The translations under genes and the position numbers were made by a program. A stretch of 34,355 nt of DNA. It comes from Salinivirgaceae bacterium (GTDB lineage: Bacteria > Bacteroidota > Bacteroidia > Bacteroidales > SZUA-534). Positions 25,626 to 33,302 of the stretch are shown here, piece after piece (positions within the stretch are counted from its first letter, which is position 1; every line of letters begins with the position of its first letter). The stretch lies in assembly GCA_017617355.1 (NCBI GenBank), contig JAFZWI010000063.1:1-34355 (forward strand). Direction: 5' to 3'. The notes below the pieces were generated by a model. It ran no database searches, was not told the DNA's origin, and worked only from the letters and a program-made list of their open reading frames with translations.

Positions 25626-26291
25626 CTAAACACTCAAAAATTTCATAAACGAGTTGTAGCGGTCCTCAAGCATCGTGTCAATCTCGTGGTCGCTAGCAAA
25701 CACCTGCACAATTTTGTAGTTATAACGTTCAAATGTCTGAATAACAGGCGAAATATCGGTCCGATTGAACTTGATTGTCACAAAAATTTGGTCGGGATTT
25801 GAGTGGTTGTGGACGAAAAGCCCCATAATTTTGGTGTCGTTACCCTCAACAATCTGCGAAATCTGACTCAGTGAGTAGTCGCGGACATGCATTTCGAGCA
25901 CCATAATGGCGCCGCGCCCACCAGCCGACACCATTTGCGCAAGCTCGTGCGAAAGGTCGGGTAAAGTAATGACTCCCAAATATTTATCTTCGATATCGAG
26001 AACCGGCAGAACCGACAAGTTGTTTTCAGCCAAAGGCTGCATCGCCTCAATAATATGCTGACTGTCACGCACAAACGGCCGCGCCATCACCACAATCTGA
26101 CTACTGATAGCATCGTCGGGGTTGCGCATATCGTAAATCTCGCGCTCCGACACCAGCCCCAGATACTCGCCATTATCGACCACAGGCAGGTGCGACACCT
26201 TGAACACATCCATCCAATTGAGTGCGTTGGTACCCGAGTCGGTCTTGTGAATGGCCGGAACAACATCCGATAACAAATCAACAATTTTCAT
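25626..26291 (-). CDS. CBS-domain regulatory protein
   Basis: 221 residues from the ATG at 26291 (MKIVDLLSDVVPAIHKTDSG). A longer frame exists from 26444, but its extra 51 residues look like translated non-coding sequence and would cross the htpG terminator. Two tandem CBS motifs (about residues 7-56, SHLPVVDNGEYLGLVSE; and about 68-116, LSVLPVLDIEDKYLGVITLPD) typically bind adenosine nucleotides. The C-terminal third (KIMGLFVHNHSNPDQIFVTI, about 155-205) resembles an ACT-like fold. No catalytic domain and no membrane segment are seen, so it is a cytoplasmic sensor-type protein. It is the first gene of a probable operon with the Omp85-like and GH3 genes; its stop codon abuts the Omp85 start. 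Confidence 0.92.
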   Translation of the reverse strand: MKIVDLLSDVVPAIHKTDSGTNALNWMDVFKVSHLPVVDNGEYLGLVSEREIYDMRNPDDAISSQIVVMARPFVRDSQHIIEAMQPLAENNLSVLPVLDIEDKYLGVITLPDLSHELAQMVSAGGRGAIMVLEMHVRDYSLSQISQIVEGNDTKIMGLFVHNHSNPDQIFVTIKFNRTDISPVIQTFERYNYKIVQVFASDHEIDTMLEDRYNSFMKFLSV

Positions 26292-26422
26292 ACTATAAAG
26301 ATATGGTAAAAGTAAGAAAAAGTGCAATCTACCGCACCACTCATTTACAAACGGTGTCAGCGGCTCAACGAAAACGCCGTTTGCATGGATAAGCGGCTGT
26401 TTTATGTCGAAAAATGATAAGC

Positions 26423-26467
26423 AAAAAATAAGGAGCACCGCCAATATCGCATGCGATGTTCCTTATT
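26423..26467 (-). terminator. Probable rho-independent terminator of htpG
   Basis: On the minus strand AATAAGGA (26467-26460) pairs with TCCTTATT (26434-26427), which is followed by T4. The loop contains the 12-base palindrome ATCGCATGCGAT (about 26446-26457), which can fold as an inner hairpin. It begins 17 bp after the htpG stop codon. Confidence 0.6.
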
Positions 26468-26483
26468 ATCAAACGATTATTCG

Positions 26484-28541
26484 TTATTTATTTTGCAACA
26501 ACTCCACACTTCTATTCACAAACACATTCAAATCCTCGCCTTTCAGCATATTGTTAGCCAACAACGCAAGGTCGACAAGCTGTTTGACAATCGGGGTTGA
26601 TTTACCGAACTCTTTGAGTTTAGCGTCCTTCTCGTCACGCAAAGTGTCGATTTGCTTGCCAAGGTCGGCAATCTGGTCTTTCAGAGCCTGCGGAACCTCC
26701 TCCTCTTTCTTGTCCTTCTTCTGCGACTCAAGGTCGGCTTTCTGCTTGTTCAAAGGCTCAATCTTTGTGTCGATTTCAGCCAGAGCCGTACCCAGAGCAT
26801 CTTTCTCTGCATCAAGCACTTTAGTAATCAGCGGGTGAGCCGTGTTCACAACCAAGTTGAAGTTGTCCGGCATATCAGCGTAATAGTTCATTCCACTCAA
26901 AGCGGCGGTGTCCTTCATACGGCGCATAAACTCGTTCTGAGTTATCATCAACGGTTTGACATCGGCGCCAAGGTCCTCAAACTCAACAATGAAATAGCTC
27001 TTTTCCGGCGTTACGGCGTTGAATACCTGAATCAGGTTGCTGCGGTCATCGTCGCTCAACTTGGCTTGTGGTTGGTCATCTTTCTGAATCAGACGACTAA
27101 TAACATCGGCATCGACACGAGCGAAACGAGTCTTCTCCAACTTCTGCTCAAGTGAGTCGATAAAGTGCATATCAAGTTGGCCGTCAAGCATTAACACATC
27201 GTAACCTTTAGCCTTTGCGCTCTCAATGTAGGTGTACTGTGCGTCCTTGTCGGTGGCGTAGAGATATACTTTGGTGTCGTTCTTATCAGTCTGGTTCGGC
27301 TTGACAAGTGTCTCGTACTCGTCGAGTGTAAAGTATTTACCCTCAATATTTTTAAGCAACACAAAATTCTTTGCGCGCTCATAGAATTTCTCGTCGGTCA
27401 AGATTCCGTACTCAATAAAGAGTTTCAGATTGTCCCACTTGCTCTCAAACTGCGGACGGTCGTTTTTGAAGATTTCCTCCAAACGGTCGGCCACTTTTTT
27501 GGTGATGTGGCTCGAGATTTTCTTCACATTCGAATCGGCCTGCAAGTAGCTACGCGACACGTTCAACGGAATGTCGGGCGAGTCGATGACACCGTGTAGC
27601 AAGGTAAGGAATTCCGGCACAATGCCTTCGACGCTGTCGGTTACGAACACCTGATTGCAGTAGAGCTGGATTTTGTTCTTCTGAATTTCAATGTTGTTCT
27701 TGATTTTCGGAAAATACAGAATACCAGTCAGATTGAACGGATAATCGACATTCAAGTGAATGTAGAACAACGGGTCCTCGTGGCCAGGATAAAGCTCGTG
27801 ATAGAAGTTCATATAATCCTCGTCCTTGAGGTCGGCAGGTTTGCGAGTCCAAGCCGGAGTGGTGTTGTTGATAATCTTATCTTTATCGGTATCAACCATT
27901 TTCTTCTCCTTGTCGCTCCACTCCTGCTCTTTGCCGAACGCAATTTGTACCGGCAGGAACTTGCAGTATTTTGTCAGCAACTGGTTGATGCGGCTCTCGT
28001 CAAGGAACTCCTCGCTGTCGGCATCGATATGCATTACAATGTCGGTACCAAAATCTTGTTTTTCAGCATCTTCCAATGTAAACTCCGGACTGCCGTCGCA
28101 GCTCCATTTCACTGCTTTCGAGCCTTCTTTGTACGATTTTGTGATAATATCAACTCGCTCCGAAACCATAAAGGCACTGTAGAATCCCAAACCGAAATGG
28201 CCGATTATAGCACCAATGTTGTCTTTGTACTTATCGAGGAACTCGCCTGCGCTTGAAAACGCTATCTGGTTGATATACTTATCGATTTCCTCTTCGGTCA
28301 TACCAATACCATGGTCGGAAACCACAATCGTCTTGTTGCCTTTGTTCACTGTCACGCGGACGGTTTTGTCGGGCAGTTCGCCCTTATAGTCGCCTTTTGC
28401 GGCAACTGCTGTCATTTTCTGCGTTGCATCGACGGCGTTGGCCACAATCTCACGAAGGAAAATCTCGTGGTCGGAATAAAGGAACTTCTTGATTACGGGG
28501 AAGATGTTCTCACTTGTAACACCAATTTTACCTGTTTGCAT
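26484..28541 (-). CDS. htpG: Hsp90-family molecular chaperone HtpG
   Basis: 685 residues from ATG at 28541 (MQTGKIGVTSENIFPVIKKF); the longer frame from 28607 adds 22 residues without homology and is rejected. The GHKL ATP-binding motifs are intact: LREIVANAVDA with Glu31, Asn35 and Asp38; DHGIGM (76-81); and GHFGLGF (114-120). The middle domain includes the catalytic-loop region IPLNVSRSYLQ. The C-terminal dimerisation part contains a highly charged, coiled-coil-like stretch (KIEPLNKQKADLESQKKDKK) and ends VNRSVELLQNK. That makes it longer than E. coli HtpG (624) but typical of Bacteroidota. The protein is a cytoplasmic dimeric, ATP-driven chaperone for folding and stress protection. It is monocistronic, with a terminator just downstream. 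Confidence 0.98.
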   Translation of the reverse strand: MQTGKIGVTSENIFPVIKKFLYSDHEIFLREIVANAVDATQKMTAVAAKGDYKGELPDKTVRVTVNKGNKTIVVSDHGIGMTEEEIDKYINQIAFSSAGEFLDKYKDNIGAIIGHFGLGFYSAFMVSERVDIITKSYKEGSKAVKWSCDGSPEFTLEDAEKQDFGTDIVMHIDADSEEFLDESRINQLLTKYCKFLPVQIAFGKEQEWSDKEKKMVDTDKDKIINNTTPAWTRKPADLKDEDYMNFYHELYPGHEDPLFYIHLNVDYPFNLTGILYFPKIKNNIEIQKNKIQLYCNQVFVTDSVEGIVPEFLTLLHGVIDSPDIPLNVSRSYLQADSNVKKISSHITKKVADRLEEIFKNDRPQFESKWDNLKLFIEYGILTDEKFYERAKNFVLLKNIEGKYFTLDEYETLVKPNQTDKNDTKVYLYATDKDAQYTYIESAKAKGYDVLMLDGQLDMHFIDSLEQKLEKTRFARVDADVISRLIQKDDQPQAKLSDDDRSNLIQVFNAVTPEKSYFIVEFEDLGADVKPLMITQNEFMRRMKDTAALSGMNYYADMPDNFNLVVNTAHPLITKVLDAEKDALGTALAEIDTKIEPLNKQKADLESQKKDKKEEEVPQALKDQIADLGKQIDTLRDEKDAKLKEFGKSTPIVKQLVDLALLANNMLKGEDLNVFVNRSVELLQNK

Positions 28542-28592
28542 AGTTTTATGTTTTTTAGTTATGAATTTCAATTTTACGCGCAGAATGGTTGT

Positions 28593-28622
28593 CAAACATT
28601 GTGCCACGACAATTTGTCGGAA
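28593..28622 (-). promoter_or_regulatory. Weak promoter with palindromic operator-like site upstream of htpG
   Basis: On the minus strand TTC (28622-28620), a 19-base spacer and AATGTTTG (28600-28593) each differ from the consensus by one base. The spacer contains CGACAATTTGTCG (28607-28619), a palindrome with 6-bp arms placed where a repressor could block RNA polymerase. It is not the CIRCE element. The leader to the ATG at 28541 would be about 45 bases. Confidence 0.3.
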
Positions 28623-28732
28623 AGTTTGGCATAATCGGGATATAAGCCACTGACAAAAAGGCGCACAAACTAGTCACAAACGAAATACAGGAAATCGTGA
28701 ATTCGCAATCAGGCAATTAGCGATTCAATAAA

Positions 28733-29602
28733 CTACCGCTTTTTTCCCTTAACTACAGGCCGTTTGTATTCGATATTCGATTGATAAATCCACATATCGT
28801 TCTCGAACTTCAAGGCGTCGTACGACATATCTGGGCCGAAAAACTGTGGATTGCTGGTGTCTTGCGAACCCAAAACCGCCAAATGGTCGAGTACGATAAG
28901 GTCAAGATTGGGGTCGTATTGAATCATCATAGTTGCGCGCTTGTTATATTCAAACAAAAGGCGTTTCGTCTTTTTGCGCCCAACTTTTATCATCGATTTA
29001 CCGAACCGTGGTTGGCCCTTAGCTGTAAACGTCAGAGGCTCAATAATTTTGCGAGTAGTGTAAAGTCCACAGCCGTCCCAGCCCAACAATGTGTAAACAG
29101 GCTCACCATTCACTTTTTTCTCGACAATACCGTAGTAAAGCGCACCATACCAATTTTGCGGTGCAAGTGTCTGATTCTCGGCATTTTCTATCGTTTCGCT
29201 GCAATCAACCAACTCAAACAGCCGGTCTTTTTTAGCATCCTTATCGTGATATTGCAAAAAACCATTGTATCTGTAGTTTCCAGCATCATCGACACTAAAC
29301 CATGTTATAATGCGAACAAGGCCGTTGGGTGAAGTCACAATGCTGATGTCGTTTTTCAGGCTGTCGAAAGCGTATTTGAGCGAGCCGTCTTTTTTGAGCG
29401 CGACCGCGAACATCATCTTTAGATTCTGACTCAGGCTGTCTTGCAAATGGTCTTTGTAACGTGTTGCCGACAGCTCGCGCGCCACTTGAAGCAATTCGCG
29501 CTCGGTCCGCACAAGAGTGGTGTCGGCGGTAGCTGAAACGGCAAAAACACTGCTGCTACAAAACAGTGCAACACAAAGAAATATGTATCTCAGTTTTAAC
29601 AT
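28733..29602 (-). CDS. Conserved exported protein of unknown function
   Basis: 289 residues from the ATG at 29602, which gives the signal peptide MLKLRYIFLCVALFCSSSVFA; the frame extends back to 29656, but those residues are not signal-like. The mature protein is mixed alpha/beta. Notable segments are VRIITWFSVDDAGNYRYNGF, ELVDCSETIENAENQTLAPQ, WYGALYYGIVEK and VYTLLGWDGCGLYTTRKIIE. I recognise this last pattern, 'ALYY...YxLLGWDG', from a widespread but uncharacterised Bacteroidota family of periplasmic proteins. No enzyme motif is seen. It lies between htpG and the LytTR regulator on the same strand and is probably transcribed separately, since a terminator precedes it. Confidence 0.88.
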   Translation of the reverse strand: MLKLRYIFLCVALFCSSSVFAVSATADTTLVRTERELLQVARELSATRYKDHLQDSLSQNLKMMFAVALKKDGSLKYAFDSLKNDISIVTSPNGLVRIITWFSVDDAGNYRYNGFLQYHDKDAKKDRLFELVDCSETIENAENQTLAPQNWYGALYYGIVEKKVNGEPVYTLLGWDGCGLYTTRKIIEPLTFTAKGQPRFGKSMIKVGRKKTKRLLFEYNKRATMMIQYDPNLDLIVLDHLAVLGSQDTSNPQFFGPDMSYDALKFENDMWIYQSNIEYKRPVVKGKKR

Positions 29603-29627
29603 CAGGACTATTAACGTTATTCTGAAG

Positions 29628-29656
29628 CAAAGATTGTAAGGCTCTGCCATAAACAA
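29628..29656 (-). promoter_or_regulatory. Probable promoter for the conserved exported protein
   Basis: On the minus strand TTG (29656-29654), an 18-base spacer and AATCTTTG (29635-29628) approach the consensus with one mismatch. The -33 element lies within the T tract of the upstream terminator, so the two signals are interleaved. Predicted leader about 18 bases. Confidence 0.4.
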
Positions 29657-29683
29657 AAAAAAGCCCGCAAATATGCAGGCTTT
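29655..29683 (-). terminator. Rho-independent terminator of the LytTR response regulator
   Basis: On the minus strand AGCCTGC, loop ATATTT, GCGGGCT gives a 7-bp stem (one G-U pair), extended by A-T pairs and followed by a run of eight T residues. It lies about 16 bp after the regulator's stop codon. Confidence 0.85.
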
Positions 29684-29698
29684 CAGTTTGTTATCATT

Positions 29699-30412
29699 CT
29701 ACTTCGAAATCAAATTCAAATCGTCCATAAGCAGTTCGCGATACGACTTGCCGATAGGAATCATCTTGACTCCGGCATCGGTGCGCATCACAACGTTGCT
29801 TTCTTCTATATAATCTATCTGGCTGATATTCACTATATAAGAACGATGAACACGTTTGAATTTTGCAGGCGGCAGTTTGTTCTCTATCGCCTTCATTGTG
29901 TAGTGAATTGTGAATTTTTCTTTGGCGGTGTTCACTGTAACGTAGTTCTCAAGCGCCTCAACCCACAAAATATCCTCGTATTTGATGCGTACAAGTGTGG
30001 CGTTTTTCTTCTTGATGAAAATCTCCTCCGGATAACGCGATATGCTCTCCTTCTCCTGGAATGTAGCCTGAGCCTTGTTCACAGCCTTGAAGAAGCGCTG
30101 CAGCGGCACCGGTTTGAGCAGATAGTCAACAACATCGTACTCGTACGACTCGATAGCGTACTTCTCCTGTCCCGACACTATTATAATCATAGGCGGAGTC
30201 TCAAGAGTGTTGATGAAATCGAGACCGCTCATTTCGGGCATTTCAACATCAAGGAAAATCAAATCGATAATCTGCTCCGGATTGTCGAATGCCTTGAACG
30301 CATCAACCGGATTCTCGTAAGAGCCGACAAGATTCAGTGAATCAGTTTTTTCAACAAAGCCCTCAAGCACTTTGCGGCTCAATATGTCATCGTCAATTAT
30401 TATACAATTCAT
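29699..30412 (-). CDS. LytTR-family response regulator
   Basis: 237 residues. The N-terminal receiver domain has the acidic pocket (Asp7-Asp9 in MNCIIIDDD), phosphoacceptor Asp55 (LIFLDVEMPEMSG), Ser80 and Lys100 (DYLLKPV). The C-terminal part (about 130-237) is a LytTR DNA-binding domain: EIFIKKKNATLVRI, ILWVEALENYVTV, KRVHRSYIVNISQIDYIE, IPIGKSYRELL. Such regulators bind direct repeats upstream of target genes once phosphorylated, usually by a membrane histidine kinase of the LytS/5TM class. No kinase gene is adjacent, so the partner is elsewhere (orphan). The nearest downstream gene is the unknown exported protein, separated by a terminator. The upstream promoter region is shared, back to back, with the subtilisin gene. 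Confidence 0.95.
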   Translation of the reverse strand: MNCIIIDDDILSRKVLEGFVEKTDSLNLVGSYENPVDAFKAFDNPEQIIDLIFLDVEMPEMSGLDFINTLETPPMIIIVSGQEKYAIESYEYDVVDYLLKPVPLQRFFKAVNKAQATFQEKESISRYPEEIFIKKKNATLVRIKYEDILWVEALENYVTVNTAKEKFTIHYTMKAIENKLPPAKFKRVHRSYIVNISQIDYIEESNVVMRTDAGVKMIPIGKSYRELLMDDLNLISK

Positions 30413-30447
30413 TGCACAAAAATTTATTCATTGAGTTTTTTACATCA

Positions 30448-30475
30448 CAAATATAAACAAATCGGAAAACGACAA
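30448..30475 (-). promoter_or_regulatory. Probable promoter for the LytTR response regulator
   Basis: On the minus strand TATATTTG (30455-30448) matches the -7 consensus exactly. A TTTG-type -33 element (TTG at 30475-30473) is present with a 17-base spacer, two shorter than in the other promoters here. Leader about 29 bases. Confidence 0.55.
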
Positions 30476-30587
30476 ACGCCAAACATGCCGAAAATCAACT
30501 TTTATCAATATTTTTCTTCTATTCAACCACTATTTGCTTTCGTCTGTAATTGTTTTGGTAACTTGCGTTTTTAAACTGACGCACTAT

Positions 30588-33266
30588 ATGAGACGAACCT
30601 TAATCGCCATAATAATTCTTCTGACCGTCAATGTTTTACAGGCTCAAACCGATAAATATATCCCTAATGTGGTGATTGTGAAATACACCACTCAGAAGGC
30701 CGCCGTCGACCGTAACCACGAGTTTGAAACGCTTTGCCGGCTCAAGGTCAAGAAGAACGACCGTCTTTTTAAAAGCGCCCGCACAAACCGCAGCCAATCG
30801 TCCATAAAACAGATTTATAAGATTGAATATGAGGGGAATGAAAGTCCGATAACTGTTGCCGAAAAACTTCGCGGAAGCGAGAATGTCGAATATGCACAGC
30901 CCTATTGGATTCCCCAGATTCTTGACTCACCAAACGACCCGAGGGTAAGTTCACAATATCATCTTCAGATTACAAAAGCCATTGAGGCTCAAGATATTAC
31001 ACAAGGTGACACAAATATTGTCATCGGCATTGTCGACACAGGCGTCGATATCTACCACGAAGACCTTACAGGCAACATAAAATACAACTACGCCGACCCG
31101 ATAAACGGCATCGATGATGACGGCGACGGCTACATTGACAACTATCGCGGTTGGGATTTAGGCTGCGACGACAACAACCCGATAAGCACCAACGACCACC
31201 ACGGCACATACGTGGCCGGCATTGCAGCCGCAACAACCAATAACGGCATCGGTGTGGCTGGCATGGGTGGCCAATGCAAATTTCTACCTATCAAAGTTTC
31301 CGATGACATCGAAGGCTCACTTGTGGCCTGCTACGAAGGTATCATCTACGCAGCCGACCATGGTTGCCAGATAATAAATTGCTCATGGGGCGGATTGTCG
31401 CAGAACCAGCTTTGCGACGATGTTGTGAAATACGCAATAAGCCGCGGCTGCATTGTTGTGGCCTCAGCAGGCAACACCGGCACCGATGTCAAACACTACC
31501 CAGCCTCATGCCCAGGCGCGATAAGCGTGGCGGCCAGCAACTCGTTGGACCAGAAATGGAGAAATTCGACTTACAACAACAGAGTCGACATCTGCGCTCC
31601 CGGCCAAGATGTCTGGACGACGTCATATAACAGCAAATATGGGGCAAGCACCGGCACATCGGCGGCTGCACCAGTGATATCGGGAGCTGCGGCTTTGATT
31701 TGGTCGGCTCGCCCCAATATGACCGCCACGCAAATAGCTGAACTAATACGCGTTACAGCCGATGTGATAGACACCATACCCGACAATATGCGGTATCGGG
31801 GCAAAATGGGCTCAGGGCGTCTAAATGTTCTTAAAGCGATGACAGATAGCGTTTTGCCGTCAATCAGAATAACCGATTATAATTTCACGGCCGAAAACGA
31901 CAAATTTGTGTCAGATGCAAAAATAAGCCTCAGCATCAACGTTATCAATCATTTGAAACTGGCCAAAAATGTTGTGATAACACTTGAGGCCGACACCGAT
32001 AAAGCTATTACCGACAGCATTGTCTGGTCGATTGACAGCATTGGTACCAACGAAATCAAATCCAGCCCGACATTTACAGCTACATTAGGCAACCAATTGT
32101 TGGATAATGAAATAGTGCCGTTTTACGTAAAAGTGAAAGCTGACGGCTACGAAGCAGAGCAAGTATTGGAAATAACTGTAAATCCGACATTTATCGATGT
32201 AAAATGGGGCATTATGGAAACCACCATTGCCAACAACGGAAAAATAGGCATTTACAATTTCGACGGACAACTCGGCAAAGGCATTCTGTATCAAGGATTT
32301 AAAAAACTGATGAGCGACGGTGCGCTGATGCTCGCCCTCGACAGCCTGACAATTGCCAGCTCGTTCCAAAACGACAATCAGTTCAAATGCATATTAAAGC
32401 CGGAACTTTCTGAAGATGAAAACATTAAGCGAATCACTTGTTCACTGACGCCAACCGACATAAGCGGAATTAAAATTGAACAGGAGTTTGTTTTTGACGA
32501 GAACCTTCCTTCGGCAATGATATGCAACTACCTGATTAGCAGCACCAGACAAGCTGAATATGACAATGCCGCGCTTGGTTTGTATTTCGATTGGGACATT
32601 GTGAACAGCCTCACAAACGTTATCAGCTATGACGCAGCGCGCAAATTAGCCTACATCTACAACACCGGCACCACCAATCTCTACGCCGGAGTGTGCTTGC
32701 TGACCAAAGGCAACGCCGTGCCTTACGCCTTCGAACTTAGCGCAAACGGCGGCAGCACCCTCATAACCGACGCATTTACCGATGAGCAGAAATGGCTTGC
32801 AATGAACTACGCCCGCCCACAATCGTTCAGCACAAACATCGACCTGGCTATGATGATGAGTTGCAACAATATAAAGCTACAACAAGGCGATACGGCAAAT
32901 GTCCGTTTTGCTTTGATTGCCGCCGAAAACCTGTATGAACTGCAAAAAACAGCCGAACTTGCCGCCGAACTTTATTGTAAGAAAGAAGACGAAGAACAAC
33001 CGATAATCAATTGCATATCAGATAATCACAATAATGTTCGCATATATCCTAATCCGGCAGCCTCGCAAATCAACATTGAATGTGACGCTCCGATAAACCT
33101 GGTTAAAATCTACCGTCCCGACGGCACACTTGAATTATCAGAAATCGGAAACAAAACCAATTCTATACTATTGGATATAAGCAACATACCACACGGGTTG
33201 CACATATTTGAAATAACTTGTGCCGGAAACCGAAAAATGCACCGTATAATTGAGTGCGGATTCTAA
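30588..33266 (+). CDS. Subtilisin-family (S8) serine protease with type A T9SS sorting domain
   Basis: 892 residues from the ATG at 30588, giving signal peptide MRRTLIAIIILLTVNVLQAQ; the frame is open from 30534, but those residues lack signal character. A fervidolysin-like propeptide (IPNVVIVKYTTQKAAV ... SENVEYAQPYWIPQI) precedes the protease domain. The catalytic triad is intact: Asp150 (GIVDTGVD), His205 (HHGTYVAGI) and Ser358 (GTSAAAP), with oxyanion Asn296 (ASAGN). A Ca-binding-like GIDDDGDGYIDNYRGWD sits between Asp and His. After about residue 430 comes a beta-rich region of about 385 residues with no recognised motif, then the T9SS type A signal (VRIYPNPAASQINIEC ... HGLHIFEITCAGNRK). 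It is predicted to be secreted or surface-attached. Convergent with xseA. I see no convincing promoter in the 30476-30587 stretch. Confidence 0.95.
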   Translation: MRRTLIAIIILLTVNVLQAQTDKYIPNVVIVKYTTQKAAVDRNHEFETLCRLKVKKNDRLFKSARTNRSQSSIKQIYKIEYEGNESPITVAEKLRGSENVEYAQPYWIPQILDSPNDPRVSSQYHLQITKAIEAQDITQGDTNIVIGIVDTGVDIYHEDLTGNIKYNYADPINGIDDDGDGYIDNYRGWDLGCDDNNPISTNDHHGTYVAGIAAATTNNGIGVAGMGGQCKFLPIKVSDDIEGSLVACYEGIIYAADHGCQIINCSWGGLSQNQLCDDVVKYAISRGCIVVASAGNTGTDVKHYPASCPGAISVAASNSLDQKWRNSTYNNRVDICAPGQDVWTTSYNSKYGASTGTSAAAPVISGAAALIWSARPNMTATQIAELIRVTADVIDTIPDNMRYRGKMGSGRLNVLKAMTDSVLPSIRITDYNFTAENDKFVSDAKISLSINVINHLKLAKNVVITLEADTDKAITDSIVWSIDSIGTNEIKSSPTFTATLGNQLLDNEIVPFYVKVKADGYEAEQVLEITVNPTFIDVKWGIMETTIANNGKIGIYNFDGQLGKGILYQGFKKLMSDGALMLALDSLTIASSFQNDNQFKCILKPELSEDENIKRITCSLTPTDISGIKIEQEFVFDENLPSAMICNYLISSTRQAEYDNAALGLYFDWDIVNSLTNVISYDAARKLAYIYNTGTTNLYAGVCLLTKGNAVPYAFELSANGGSTLITDAFTDEQKWLAMNYARPQSFSTNIDLAMMMSCNNIKLQQGDTANVRFALIAAENLYELQKTAELAAELYCKKEDEEQPIINCISDNHNNVRIYPNPAASQINIECDAPINLVKIYRPDGTLELSEIGNKTNSILLDISNIPHGLHIFEITCAGNRKMHRIIECGF

Positions 33267-33302
33267 CTACAATAAACTTAACCGATTACATCGGCCTCGC
33301 AT

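Noticed and set aside
26292..26444. N-terminal extension of the CBS protein from 26444
   Set aside because: It would overlap the htpG terminator and has no conserved character; MKIVDLLSDVV at 26291 is the natural start.
28593..28622. CIRCE (HrcA) operator at htpG
   Set aside because: The palindrome CGACAA/TTGTCG does not contain TTAGCACTC-N9-GAGTGCTAA.
33282..33294. CCGAT-TAC-ATCGG hairpin between the protease and xseA genes
   Set aside because: Only a 5-bp stem with a 3-base loop and no T tract on either strand; too weak to call a terminator.
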